In this document: positions 9,163-16,810 of the stretch, piece after piece | Numbering within the stretch: position 1 is the stretch's first letter | Layout of the letters: each line of letters opens with the position of its first letter | Origin: Dryocola sp032000125 | GTDB taxonomy: Bacteria; Pseudomonadota; Gammaproteobacteria; Enterobacterales; Enterobacteriaceae | NCBI GenBank assembly: GCA_032000125.1 | Contig: DAMALH010000024.1 | Coordinates: 1 to 64,000 of the forward strand | Reading direction: 5' to 3' | DNA length: 64,000 nt | Translations under genes and position numbers: made by a program | Notes under the pieces: model-generated | Told to the model about the DNA's origin: nothing | Databases searched by the model: none | The model's input: the letters and a program-made list of their open reading frames with translations, nothing else

Positions 9163-9315
9163 GACGGTGCGCAATCGGACGGAAAAGATCCATACCGCGT
9201 CACCCTTGTCATTGGCGACATCGGATTAATCAACACGGGGGGAGTTGATAGCGGAGCCGATGAAAACTGGATTAGCAGCCTCGCAGAAAAGGGCGTCACG
9301 GTAATAAAGGCGTAG
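9163..9315 (+). pseudogene. C-terminal coding remnant, family not recognised
   Basis: An open stretch from after the TAA at 9160 to a TAG at 9313-9315 has protein-like composition. It includes SDGKDPYRVTLVIGDIGL followed by INTGGVDSGADENWISSLAE and ends GVTVIKA. It has no start codon with a ribosome binding site and nothing continuous upstream. It reads like the tail of a deleted gene. I do not recognise the parent family. Confidence 0.3.
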
Positions 9316-9488
9316 CTTCAGCTAACCGGCAGGTTCTCGCAAAGGAAAGGCGTGAATTAGCAGCAAATATTCTGTCATGCTGTAAAGGTAGAAATGCGGT
9401 TGAACCGGCAAGATCACCATGACTAATGCTCATGTGTCTGAGTTCAGGCCAGGCCCGCTTTCCTCACCATACTTGTTAAGAGGGGCTT

Positions 9489-10226
9489 ATGCTGATAGCG
9501 CAAGTTTCAGATATTCACGCTTCACCCGAAAACGATAGCCTGCTGCGGTTTGACCGGGTACTAATGTGGCTTGCACATTTGCGGCCGGATGCACTGGTTC
9601 TTAGCGGCGATCTGACGGATGGGCGGTGGCAGGAAGGTTACCAACAGATTGCAGCCCTTCTGAATCAGCAAAATTATCCTTCGCTAATCCTGCCGGGTAA
9701 CTCAGACGATCGCCATCTGATGCGTTTGGTATGGGGTGATAACGGATGGGCGCATGATGCACCCGCCGGGGCGCTGCACTTCATCCATGATGCCAGCGGT
9801 CTAAGACTGATTGGCCTTGATTCAACGGTTGACGCTCAGGATTATGGTAGCGTGGATGGTCATCTCGAATGGCTGGATACACAACTCAGCGACTCAGGCG
9901 GCTCACCTGCGCTGCTGTTTACCCATCACCCCGTCTTTCCATCCGGCATACCGACACTGGATGCATCCATGTGCAGAGGTTTGGGTAAGCTGGAAGAACT
10001 CATTCGACGCGCGCCGACCAGGCTGCTGGCCATTTCAGCCGGGCATGTGCACAGGCCGGTAGCAGGCACCTTTGCGGGCGTTCCGGCTTATATTTGTGGC
10101 TCCGTCTGCCCGGCCAATCCTCTATGGTTTGGAACTGTAAACGTTCCACCGGTATGCGATCCGCCGGCGCTGATGATTCACCGCTATGTCGATAACGTGC
10201 TAACCAGCCATCACGTTTGCGTTTAA
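9489..10226 (+). CDS. Calcineurin-like metallophosphoesterase (CpdA-type phosphodiesterase)
   Basis: 245 residues. All class III phosphodiesterase metal-binding motifs are present in order: QVSDIHAS (D-x-H, residue 6), LSGDLTDGR (GD), LPGNSDDRH (GNxD/H), FTHHPVFPS (H) and SAGHVHRPVAG (GHxH). CpdA-type enzymes hydrolyse cyclic nucleotides or other phosphodiesters in the cytoplasm. There is no signal peptide. It stands alone between remnant-rich intergenic regions; AGAGGGGC just upstream of the ATG is a good ribosome binding site. The exact substrate is not known. Confidence 0.85.
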   Translation: MLIAQVSDIHASPENDSLLRFDRVLMWLAHLRPDALVLSGDLTDGRWQEGYQQIAALLNQQNYPSLILPGNSDDRHLMRLVWGDNGWAHDAPAGALHFIHDASGLRLIGLDSTVDAQDYGSVDGHLEWLDTQLSDSGGSPALLFTHHPVFPSGIPTLDASMCRGLGKLEELIRRAPTRLLAISAGHVHRPVAGTFAGVPAYICGSVCPANPLWFGTVNVPPVCDPPALMIHRYVDNVLTSHHVCV

Positions 10227-10427
10227 CGGACGCATTGAAATCCCGAAGATTGCACTGAGACTTTCCACAGGGTGAAGAGGCGGCTTTGGCTGGTAGCCTG
10301 AAGCGTTAACGTCCGCTTCAGGCACCGAACAGCCTGGTCCGTGGAATATGGCGTCTGCGATGAGCGAACAGCGGAATTTAATACTTAACTACCAACAATG
10401 AAAAATTGCTACCAAAGCCGTGGCTAT
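10227..10427. other. Intergenic stretch with a 10-bp-stem hairpin
   Basis: No gene was seen. Positions 10296-10323 form an inverted repeat, GCCTGAAGCG and CGCTTCAGGC around an 8-base loop. It has no T-run on either side, so it is not a standard terminator. It may mark the edge of the inserted fragment that carries the Acb2-like remnant. Confidence 0.45.
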
Positions 10428-10667
10428 TCAGTCTACTGGAACAGCGCCAGCGGGTGCTGAGCATCGCGTTTTGCATGGCTTGAGTTCTTCTGGTTCATCG
10501 AAGGTTGCGACGTTATTCAGGAGGTTGGGCGTGCTCTGGACAGGTTCGACTGGTTCGCGCTCCAGCTCCATCAGCCTGATGACTTTGACCTTGAGGCGGT
10601 TCATCAGGTCGATTTCTTTAGCGGTCAGTTCGCAGTAGCCAGTCATCCTGCAATGCTGGTTTTCTAT
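10428..10667 (-). pseudogene. Decayed Acb2/Tad1-like frame (anti-CBASS sponge family), start codon lost
   Basis: The frame reads IENQHCRMTGYCELTAKEID then LMNRLKVKVIRLMELE. From memory this resembles the first half of phage Acb2/Tad1-domain proteins, which begin M-ENQHRKI-GYREL and continue EI-LMN-IK. These bind cyclic dinucleotide or trinucleotide messengers and block CBASS defence. The presumed start at 10667-10665 is ATA rather than ATG, yet AAGGAA sits correctly upstream. Two conserved arginine codons appear as TGC instead of CGC. All three changes are transitions expected of decay. The C-terminal half does not resemble Acb2. It follows the permease gene on the same strand. The family call is moderate; non-functionality is inference. 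Confidence 0.42.
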
Positions 10668-10755
10668 GTTGGTTCCTTGTTCCGTGGGAATGGCTTCTAA
10701 GATCCTCCATAACAGTGCAAAAAAATGCAAAATACTCTGCAGGGTCACCACATTG

Positions 10756-11763
10756 CTATTTGGTCGTCCTGGATATCAGGAACAAGAAGACAGGGACGCC
10801 TAAAAGCGCGGTTAAGATCCCAACGGGTAATTCACGTGGGGCAAACACCGTGCGCGCCAGTGTATCGGCCAGCACGGCGAAGACAGCCCCCGACAGTATG
10901 GCTGCAGGCAGCAGCGCCCGATGCCGATGGCCGATAAGCATCCGTGCGATATGCGGGACGGTCAGGCCGATGAAACCGATAGCGCCGCAGCAGGCGACAA
11001 CAACCCCCGTCAGCAGCGTAAGCAGGCAAAACATCACCAGTTTGATCTGGCCGACTTCCACGCCCAGGGATTGCGCGGTAATGCTCCCGAAGGTCATAAC
11101 ATCCAGCTCCACGGCGCGCCACCAGCAGAATAGCCCGACAGGCAGCAGCACCAGCGCGCATAACAGCACCTGCATCCAGCTTGCCTGCGCGAAGCTGCCC
11201 AGCAGCCAGAACATCACCCCACGGGTGGTATCTGCGTCGGTCTTCCAGAGCGCGATCAGCGAGGTGAGCGCCGACAGCAGCTGCGTGACGGCCACGCCCG
11301 TCAGGATGAAGCGGCTGGAGGAACCGGAAAGGGATTTTCCCGCCATCGACAGCACCAGCACAAAGGCCAGCAGCGCACCACAAAATGCCCCTGCCGGGAC
11401 TGCCGCCCAGCCCATACTGAGGCCGAGCGCGATAACCAGCACCGCCCCAGCGCCAGCGCCGGAGGAAATACCCAGCACCCATGGATCAGCCAGCGGGTTG
11501 CGCGTCAGCGACTGAAGCACGGTTCCGGCCAGCGCCAGGGATGCGCCTGCCAGCATGGCCAACAGGGCGCGGGGCAATCGCAGCGACCATACAATCCGCT
11601 GGTGCAGTGTTCCTTCCGTATCGCTATGCCAGTAGCCCGCCATCACGGCTTTCACCACCTCATCAAGTGAGAAGGTGACGGGCCCGAATTTAATGGCAAC
11701 ACACAGCGCTAGCAGTAACGCTGGCACCAGAATCAAAACACGGATGACGGAGGAACGTAGCAT
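10756..11763 (-). CDS. FecCD-family iron-siderophore ABC transporter permease
   Basis: 335 residues, about ten membrane helices. Family motifs are visible: LRLPRALLAMLAGASLALAG, QSLTRNPLADPWVLGISSGA, and GAIGFIGLTVPHIARMLIG near residue 250, which contains the ATPase-coupling loop. It starts 2 bases after the methyltransferase stop and ends the receptor - binding protein - methyltransferase - permease operon. Its partner ATPase, normally next, is missing; the sequence after the stop runs into the Acb2-like remnant. A single permease of this type would function as a homodimer. It could borrow an ATPase encoded elsewhere. Confidence 0.9.
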   Translation of the reverse strand: MLRSSVIRVLILVPALLLALCVAIKFGPVTFSLDEVVKAVMAGYWHSDTEGTLHQRIVWSLRLPRALLAMLAGASLALAGTVLQSLTRNPLADPWVLGISSGAGAGAVLVIALGLSMGWAAVPAGAFCGALLAFVLVLSMAGKSLSGSSSRFILTGVAVTQLLSALTSLIALWKTDADTTRGVMFWLLGSFAQASWMQVLLCALVLLPVGLFCWWRAVELDVMTFGSITAQSLGVEVGQIKLVMFCLLTLLTGVVVACCGAIGFIGLTVPHIARMLIGHRHRALLPAAILSGAVFAVLADTLARTVFAPRELPVGILTALLGVPVFLFLISRTTK

Positions 11764-11765
11764 GG

Positions 11766-12515
11766 TTATTTCCAGCCAGCGATAACGTAATCATCCAGGA
11801 ACTGCCAGACGGTGCCAGTTTCGCCAAAGCCTGCCTGGCGCAGCATAGCTAGCTGGAATTCTACCGGCGTCGGCAGCGGCATCGGACGGCCAGCAAAGAT
11901 AGCGGTACGTTCATCCAGTTTTTCGGCCAGTTCAGGGTGGCGGGTTGCTGCTTCAAACCAGGTATCCCAGTCCTGCGCGCCCGCAGCCCAGCCCTGTTCC
12001 TGCGTCTGCTCATCGTGCATTTTCGCCATCAGTTTCTGGCGCGGGTTGCGGTTATCAAAACGCTGGTGGTCGGCATTCATGAACAGGCCGCCCCGATCCA
12101 GGATGTTATAGATATTGCGGTAAAGCGCAGTTTGCTGTTCCGGTAACAGCCAGTGGATGGCCGTGCTGGATACCATGGCCTGCGGTTTGCCTTCAACGTC
12201 ATCAAAGCAGGTCGGCTGCGCGATATCAGCATGAATGAACTGGATGCGGTCTTTGTGCTCGATCATGGCTTCTTTTGCCAGCAGCAGCAGCAGCGGATCA
12301 AGATCGATGGCCGTCACGCGAGCGTTCGGGAAGCGGTTTAACAGGCGCAGGCTAAAGGAGCCTGGGCCACAGGCCACATCGACAACGTGAAAACCATCAC
12401 CAAAGGTCATTGCCAGTACATCGAGGGCGGCGGTGAAACGTTCTTCGCGGTGCGCGATGTAGGCGCTTTGTTGCTGATCCCAGTTGTTCAGTAAATCGCG
12501 GGCTGGAAAAGTCAT
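11766..12515 (-). CDS. Class I SAM-dependent methyltransferase within a siderophore uptake operon
   Basis: 249 residues. Motif I, VVDVACGPGSFSLRLL near residue 45, and the acidic loop AIDLDPLLL are the SAM-binding signature of small-molecule methyltransferases of the trans-aconitate/ubiquinone type; STAIHWL follows as motif IV. It overlaps the end of the binding-protein gene by 4 bases, so its translation is coupled to iron uptake. Possible roles are modification of the imported siderophore or its precursor. No substrate can be inferred from the sequence. Confidence 0.85.
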   Translation of the reverse strand: MTFPARDLLNNWDQQQSAYIAHREERFTAALDVLAMTFGDGFHVVDVACGPGSFSLRLLNRFPNARVTAIDLDPLLLLLAKEAMIEHKDRIQFIHADIAQPTCFDDVEGKPQAMVSSTAIHWLLPEQQTALYRNIYNILDRGGLFMNADHQRFDNRNPRQKLMAKMHDEQTQEQGWAAGAQDWDTWFEAATRHPELAEKLDERTAIFAGRPMPLPTPVEFQLAMLRQAGFGETGTVWQFLDDYVIAGWK

Positions 12516-13465
12516 TGTGGTTCCCTGGTAAAAGACTGCATTTGCGTGACAAGTCGATGCAAGGCCAGAACAGAACGCGCAGAAGCGTCCATGTCGTAGC
12601 CTGGCAAGATGATGTAGTGCTTTTCTTTGACGGCTTTCATGCTGGTCGTAAGCGGGTTGTGCTCCAGAAACTCAATTTTGCTTTTGGCGCTGTCACCTGG
12701 GCCGCCACGGTTTAAGTCGCCCAGCACCAAAAAATCAGGATCGAGAACAGCTATCACTTCCCAGCTCATCGCTGGCCACAGCTCACGATAGCCATCAAAG
12801 ATGTTTTTACTGCCGATGGTCTGCGTAAGCAGCTCGGATGCACCGTAACCGCCTGCCACATAAGGCGTGGCGGTATTGGAGTACCACCACATCAGCGTTT
12901 TGGGCGGCAGCTTCACGCGAGTATCGGCAGCTACCTGCGCTTTCAGCCCGGTTATCAGAGCATCAGCGCGGGGGGCAACGTCATAGATACGGGCGAGATT
13001 GCGCAGCTCATCGTAAATCCCCTCAAAGGTGACGGGGACAGGGGTTGCACCTTGCAGTCCGTTGCACATGCTTTCGATAAGCCAGCTCCCGATTCGCCAT
13101 TCCTCCAGGCGTTCGCGGTTAGCGGTTTCAGGGCTGTTAAACCAGTAATAGCTCCCTGAGTAGATGAAGTCCGGCCGGGAGGCTAACAGCGCCTCGCCGG
13201 ACCAGGCCGCGTTATCGAGCTGGGCTTTTAGTGGAGCAGCCCAGGGCGACGGCGCGGTATCTTCATCTGGCCAATACCCCACAGCGCTGATGATGGAATC
13301 CCCCAGATGCAGCGCGAGCATGTTTTCCATCGCGGTCGGCATGTAGGTGATAGCCCGTTTCGGCGGGTGTGCGAACGTCCAGCGCTTGCCGCAGTTTTCA
13401 AGCGTTACCGGATGGGCAAAGCTGTTGCAGGCAACCAGAAGCAGGAGAATGGCGAGGCGACGCAT
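12512..13465 (-). CDS. Periplasmic iron-siderophore binding protein (FecB/FepB-like)
   Basis: 317 residues with a cleavable signal peptide (MRRLAILLLLVACNSFAHP). The cysteine in it is not in a clear lipobox. The cluster A-3-like binding protein fold is indicated by PKRAITYMPTAMENMLALHLGDSIISAVGY, SRPDFIYSG, and DPDFLVLGDL near the C-terminal half. It overlaps the receptor stop by 1 base and the methyltransferase start by 4, which shows a tightly packed operon. It would deliver a ferric chelate to the FecCD permease. Confidence 0.87.
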   Translation of the reverse strand: MRRLAILLLLVACNSFAHPVTLENCGKRWTFAHPPKRAITYMPTAMENMLALHLGDSIISAVGYWPDEDTAPSPWAAPLKAQLDNAAWSGEALLASRPDFIYSGSYYWFNSPETANRERLEEWRIGSWLIESMCNGLQGATPVPVTFEGIYDELRNLARIYDVAPRADALITGLKAQVAADTRVKLPPKTLMWWYSNTATPYVAGGYGASELLTQTIGSKNIFDGYRELWPAMSWEVIAVLDPDFLVLGDLNRGGPGDSAKSKIEFLEHNPLTTSMKAVKEKHYIILPGYDMDASARSVLALHRLVTQMQSFTREPQ

Positions 13466-15567
13466 CAGAACTTCATGTTCAGGTAGGCTTCATAGGTACG
13501 GCCTGGCGCGATCATTTCCTGGCCTGCGTAGGTACGCTGCCAGGTGTAGAAGCGATCGGTCAGGTTGCGCACGCGGGTGCCCACCACCACATCTTTCACC
13601 AGCTCGTAATCAGCGCCCAGATCAACGGTGGTGTAATCACTCATCTTGTTGGTGTTCGCATCATCGTTGTAGCTGCTGCCCACGTAGTGGAGCTGCGCGT
13701 CGAAGCCCAGTTTCTCGGTCGGCATGTAGCGCCCAGACAGGTTGGCCGTCCATTCCGGCACGTAGCGCGGCTGGTTGCCAGACAGGTCTTTCGTGCTCTG
13801 TTTGAGCTCATCAAAGCGGGCGTGGGTGTACGCCACATTACCGGCAAGTGTGACGCTATCAACTGGCTTAACGGCGCCGCTTAACTCAACACCGCGTGAA
13901 GTCTGTTTGCCGACCGCGTTCCATACGCCTGCTTGTGTCGCAGACTGCTGGTAGAGATTGGTTTTCTGGAGATCGTAAACGGCCAGTTTCATTTCGCCGC
14001 GTTTATCCCAGAAAGCACCCTTTACGCCTGCTTCATACTGGCGCACATCGGTGAGCGGCAGGGATGTCTGTTCCGGGCTGATAAAGAAAATATCGCTGCC
14101 AGGTTCTTTCCCGGTTGAGTAGTTTGCGTACACCGTCCAGTCATCGTTGATAGCCCAGTTCGGACCTACGCCCACGCTCATGAAATTGTAGCTACGATCA
14201 ATGACTTTCCCCGCCTGCTGGTAGTTCCAGTGCATATCCATATTGGTGTAACGGAGCTGGGTAAGCAGGGCGACGGAATCCGTTACGTTAAGGTTGTCTT
14301 CCAGCAGCAGGGCGTACTGGTTCTGGGTGACGTGACGAACTGGGGCGCGCATCTTGCCACCCGCGCCAGCGCGGAAGGTGTCAGAGGCCGGGTTAGTCAG
14401 GGATACATCTTCACCACCAGGGAAGTCGTTCGAGTAATACTGAAATTCACGCTTGCTGAAGTCCACACCTGCGGTCACACGGTTATCCAGGGAGGCGATG
14501 GGGTGATCCCAGGTCACCATGGTGCGGTTACCCGTCAGCTTGTCATCGTGCGCGATTGCGCCGTAGGAATCGCGGGTGGTGGTGCCTGCTGCCTGCGTCT
14601 TCGACTGGAAATAGCGCTCGGCGTTCTGCCATTCGCGGAAGCCTTTGTAATAGTAAAACTGGTTATCAAAGGTCAGGTCTTCCGTGGCGCGCCAGGTCTG
14701 GGTGGACTGGATGGAGGTGGCCTGGCTGCGGATGAATGCGTCCTGAATGTTGTTGTAGTTCACATGGCGCAGGCCTTTATCGACTTTGCCATCAATTACA
14801 GGCGTACCGAAATACGGGTTGTGCTGGTCGGTCAGGCTGCGGTCAAGATCAAGCGTAACCTCGGTGGTGTCGGTCGGGGTCAGCAGCAGGTTGGCCGTCA
14901 CGCGTTCTGGGCGGCTGCGTTCTCTTTCGACCTGGGTTCCGGTGTTGGATGCGCTCACATCCACACGGCCAGCGGCCAGAGCGTCTACCAGGGTGCCGCC
15001 TGCGCCTACATGGGCGCGATGGCTGTTATGGCTGGAATAGCCATAATCCACTTCAACAGGCTGCGGTATGAAGGAGGCCTTGCGGGAAACCAGGTTTACG
15101 CTGCCGCCTGCATTGCTAAGGCCGTTCAGCACAGAACCCGTGCCGTAGAGGATATCGACGTTTTCATAGTGCGCCGGATCGGCAATCTGGATGGTACTGC
15201 CGGGAACGGCTACGCCATTCAGCAGCCAGGACACACCGGAGAAGCCGCGCAGTGATAGCGAGTTAGACAGAGTAGGGGAACTGGTGCCCGACAGGCCTGG
15301 CGCTGTTTCTACCACTTCGGTCAGGGTGCGTTTGCCTTTCTTCTTCAGGGTTTCCTGGCTGATGGTTTCCGTATGGCGTGGCGTCTGCCTGTCGGTTAAA
15401 CCCAGACGGGAGCCGGAGCCTACTGCAAGCAGTTTGGAGTCCGTCTGCTCGGAAAAACCGCTGTCATTGCTGTTGGCCGTAACCTCCAGTGTTTCTTCAG
15501 CGGCATGAGCGAAGGATGAAAGACTGGCAAAAACGCTGAGTGCGATAAGGAAGGGGGTAAATTTCAT
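13465..15567 (-). CDS. TonB-dependent siderophore receptor
   Basis: 700 residues. A signal peptide ends near SFAHAAEE, and ETLEVTA just after it is the TonB box. The plug domain (about 50-170) contains ISQETLKKKGKRTLTEVVE and the LNGLSNAGGSVNLVSR motif. The remainder is a 22-strand beta barrel ending YLNMKF with the terminal aromatic residue needed for outer-membrane assembly. It is the first gene of the iron uptake operon. The promoter region holds a 12-bp palindrome (15591-15602). The siderophore recognised is not evident. Confidence 0.92.
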   Translation of the reverse strand: MKFTPFLIALSVFASLSSFAHAAEETLEVTANSNDSGFSEQTDSKLLAVGSGSRLGLTDRQTPRHTETISQETLKKKGKRTLTEVVETAPGLSGTSSPTLSNSLSLRGFSGVSWLLNGVAVPGSTIQIADPAHYENVDILYGTGSVLNGLSNAGGSVNLVSRKASFIPQPVEVDYGYSSHNSHRAHVGAGGTLVDALAAGRVDVSASNTGTQVERERSRPERVTANLLLTPTDTTEVTLDLDRSLTDQHNPYFGTPVIDGKVDKGLRHVNYNNIQDAFIRSQATSIQSTQTWRATEDLTFDNQFYYYKGFREWQNAERYFQSKTQAAGTTTRDSYGAIAHDDKLTGNRTMVTWDHPIASLDNRVTAGVDFSKREFQYYSNDFPGGEDVSLTNPASDTFRAGAGGKMRAPVRHVTQNQYALLLEDNLNVTDSVALLTQLRYTNMDMHWNYQQAGKVIDRSYNFMSVGVGPNWAINDDWTVYANYSTGKEPGSDIFFISPEQTSLPLTDVRQYEAGVKGAFWDKRGEMKLAVYDLQKTNLYQQSATQAGVWNAVGKQTSRGVELSGAVKPVDSVTLAGNVAYTHARFDELKQSTKDLSGNQPRYVPEWTANLSGRYMPTEKLGFDAQLHYVGSSYNDDANTNKMSDYTTVDLGADYELVKDVVVGTRVRNLTDRFYTWQRTYAGQEMIAPGRTYEAYLNMKF

Positions 15568-15590
15568 AAATCTTCTTCTATTTTTAAGGT

Positions 15591-15602
15591 ATGTTATAAC
15601 AT
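15591..15602. promoter_or_regulatory. 12-bp palindrome upstream of the TonB receptor gene
   Basis: ATGTTATAACAT is perfectly self-complementary and lies 24 bases upstream of the receptor ATG. It could be an operator overlapping the transcript leader. It does not match the Fur consensus well, so iron regulation through Fur is not shown here. Confidence 0.35.
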
Positions 15603-15780
15603 AACATTTCTTTTGGTGAAAAGAATTACCCTAATTGATAGCGTCGAAAAAAAACCGCATGCATACGGGGCATGCCAAATGGCTCCATGACAGAATGCAA
15701 AGTTTGCAGTGGTTTTTACTTCCCCTGGCAGGAGAGTCAGAACTGGCAGGTTGCGCCTACAACAGCCCGATCGTCGGTAG

Positions 15781-15969
15781 CTATGCCGTCAGGTTATTAA
15801 AGGCACTCAGGGCGATGCCGCGTAAATTGCGAGTCGGTGACGGGTTGAGGATCGTTGTATTGCCCAAATCCTTCGCTTTTCGTAGCCCGTAGCGTGCGGT
15901 TTCCAGAGGGATTTCAAGTTGCGCGAGTGCAACGGAGCTTTGCTTGAGTGGTGGCAAACAGCATGGCAT
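15781..15969 (-). pseudogene. Ribokinase-family (PfkB) sugar kinase fragment
   Basis: A 62-codon piece reads LKQSSVALAQLEIPLETARY, GLRKAKDLGNTTILNPSP, then loses similarity. This is the central strand-helix-strand of ribokinase-like kinases (family pattern QLEIPLETV...A...LNPAPA). Both the N-terminal sugar-binding part and the C-terminal GAGD catalytic part are absent. It overlaps the start of the AraC remnant on the other strand. It is a relic of a lost carbohydrate gene set beside the present one. Confidence 0.6.
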
Positions 15970-16305
15970 ACGACAACGGATATCATTGGGAGGTTACCAC
16001 TGAACTTATCCGCTGGATAAATCACCACCCAGCCAAAAATATGGATACTGAAATCGCTGCACGAAGGGCTGGCTTTTTGCGCTGGCATCTATCGTCAGCG
16101 GTTATTCAAACAGTACAAAGGTATGACTCTTCACTGATATATCAAAATTGTCCGTCTGGGCCATGTTGAAATTGACCTGATTAAGAAAGGAGCACCTGTT
16201 ATTGATATTGCAGTTCAGCAGGACGACGAATCTCCCCGGGCAATAAAATGCTATACCGGTCTCAATCCCGCCACCATAAAGCTGATGCCTCTGGAGGAAA
16301 AATAG
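15948..16305 (+). pseudogene. AraC-family regulator DNA-binding domain, frameshifted and interrupted
   Basis: The first frame encodes ELIRWINHHPAKNMDTEIAA then RRAGFLRWHLS, the first helix-turn-helix of Rob/SoxS-type AraC proteins (pattern LIEWID...IARRSGYSKWHL). The match then moves to another frame, which continues QRLFKQYKGMTLH, meets an in-frame TGA where the family usually has a charged residue, and continues YIKIVRLGHVEIDLIKKG, APVIDIAVQ and LNPATIKLMPLEEK to a TAG at 16303-16305. So there is one frameshift near 16090 and one nonsense codon in a compact two-HTH regulator. A terminator-like hairpin follows at 16349. Confidence 0.7.
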
Positions 16306-16716
16306 AATGGCTAATAGCGTCAGTCCGTCATTAACCTATGCAATGGAGAAGCCAGTAACGCCGGCTTTTTTATGTCGTTATAGCCTTCGGTAGTGGCACG
16401 TTCTTCTGAAGAGTTATATTTCATGTGCGTTTCCGACACAGTTCAGATGAGGGATATTCGGCTCTGAAAAAACGTCCGCTTCTGGCACGAAACGAACTCA
16501 AAAGGCAGGCTTCGCCCGGATAAGCAACAGCGCTTGCGTCGATCCCCTGGATTCATGCCTTTAACCTCACCTACCGGTGCCCTCTCAAAACGAGTCAGCG
16601 GCAAATCCTCAGGTAGCATACCCACCAGCGTAAAAGCCGAACGTTTTGTTCTGCCGCGCAACGCTTTCTCAGACAGAGCGAAACGGGGTTATTACTCTGT
16701 TTCGGGATCTCATATG
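16306..16716. other. Intergenic region between the AraC remnant and the kinase promoter
   Basis: No gene was recognised. A hairpin with a T-run lies at 16349-16371 (AAGCC, eight-base loop, GGCTT, TTTT), a plausible terminator of the dead AraC gene. An open frame on the minus strand (16443-16661) has no family I can name and is probably not coding. Confidence 0.45.
16349..16371 (+). terminator. Small hairpin with T-run after the AraC remnant
   Basis: AAGCC pairs with GGCTT across an 8-base loop and is followed by four T residues. It is placed to end transcription of the AraC remnant. The five-pair stem is short, so confidence is modest. Confidence 0.4.
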
Positions 16717-16762
16717 CGTGATGTTTGTCACTTTAATTACTCAAGATTACAAATAAAATCAA
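16717..16762 (+). promoter_or_regulatory. Copy 1 of a 46-bp element shared by two transcription units (CRP-like site plus AT-rich block)
   Basis: This 46-bp stretch matches 19634-19679 at 38 positions without gaps. Its left part, CGTGATGTTTGTCACT, fits the CRP half-sites (TGTGA-N6-TCACA) at 8 of 10 positions. The right part, TTACAAATAAAATCAA, is an unrelated conserved block that could be the operator of the DeoR regulator encoded between the units. It lies about 50 bases upstream of the kinase start. Confidence 0.6.
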
Positions 16763-16810
16763 TTGATGTATTTAATGTGACAATCACGGTTACGCTGACG
16801 GGTGGGGTTT

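Larger units (their letters stand above)
8556..9488. other. Gene-poor, AT-rich 0.93-kb region
   Basis: No intact gene was recognised. The first 300 bases are AT-rich, hold the promoter side of the dehydratase operon and contain an 18-bp perfect palindrome (listed separately). The remainder contains short, unrelated open stretches and one fragment that looks like the end of a lost coding sequence (listed separately). Confidence 0.6.

Noticed and set aside
8920..9174. 84-codon open frame on the minus strand, considered as a small gene.
   Set aside because: The composition is unlike neighbouring genes, there is no ribosome binding site, and cysteine/serine content is high as in random frames.
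10296..10323. Ten-pair inverted repeat considered as a terminator of the phosphoesterase gene.
   Set aside because: There is no T-run on either strand, so it is listed only as a hairpin within the intergenic region.
15591..15602. Palindrome before the TonB receptor considered as a Fur box.
   Set aside because: It matches the 19-bp Fur consensus poorly; kept only as an unassigned palindrome.
16443..16661. 72-codon open frame on the minus strand with an arginine/phenylalanine-rich sequence.
   Set aside because: It has no ribosome binding site or recognisable domain and lies in a remnant-rich gap; probably non-coding.
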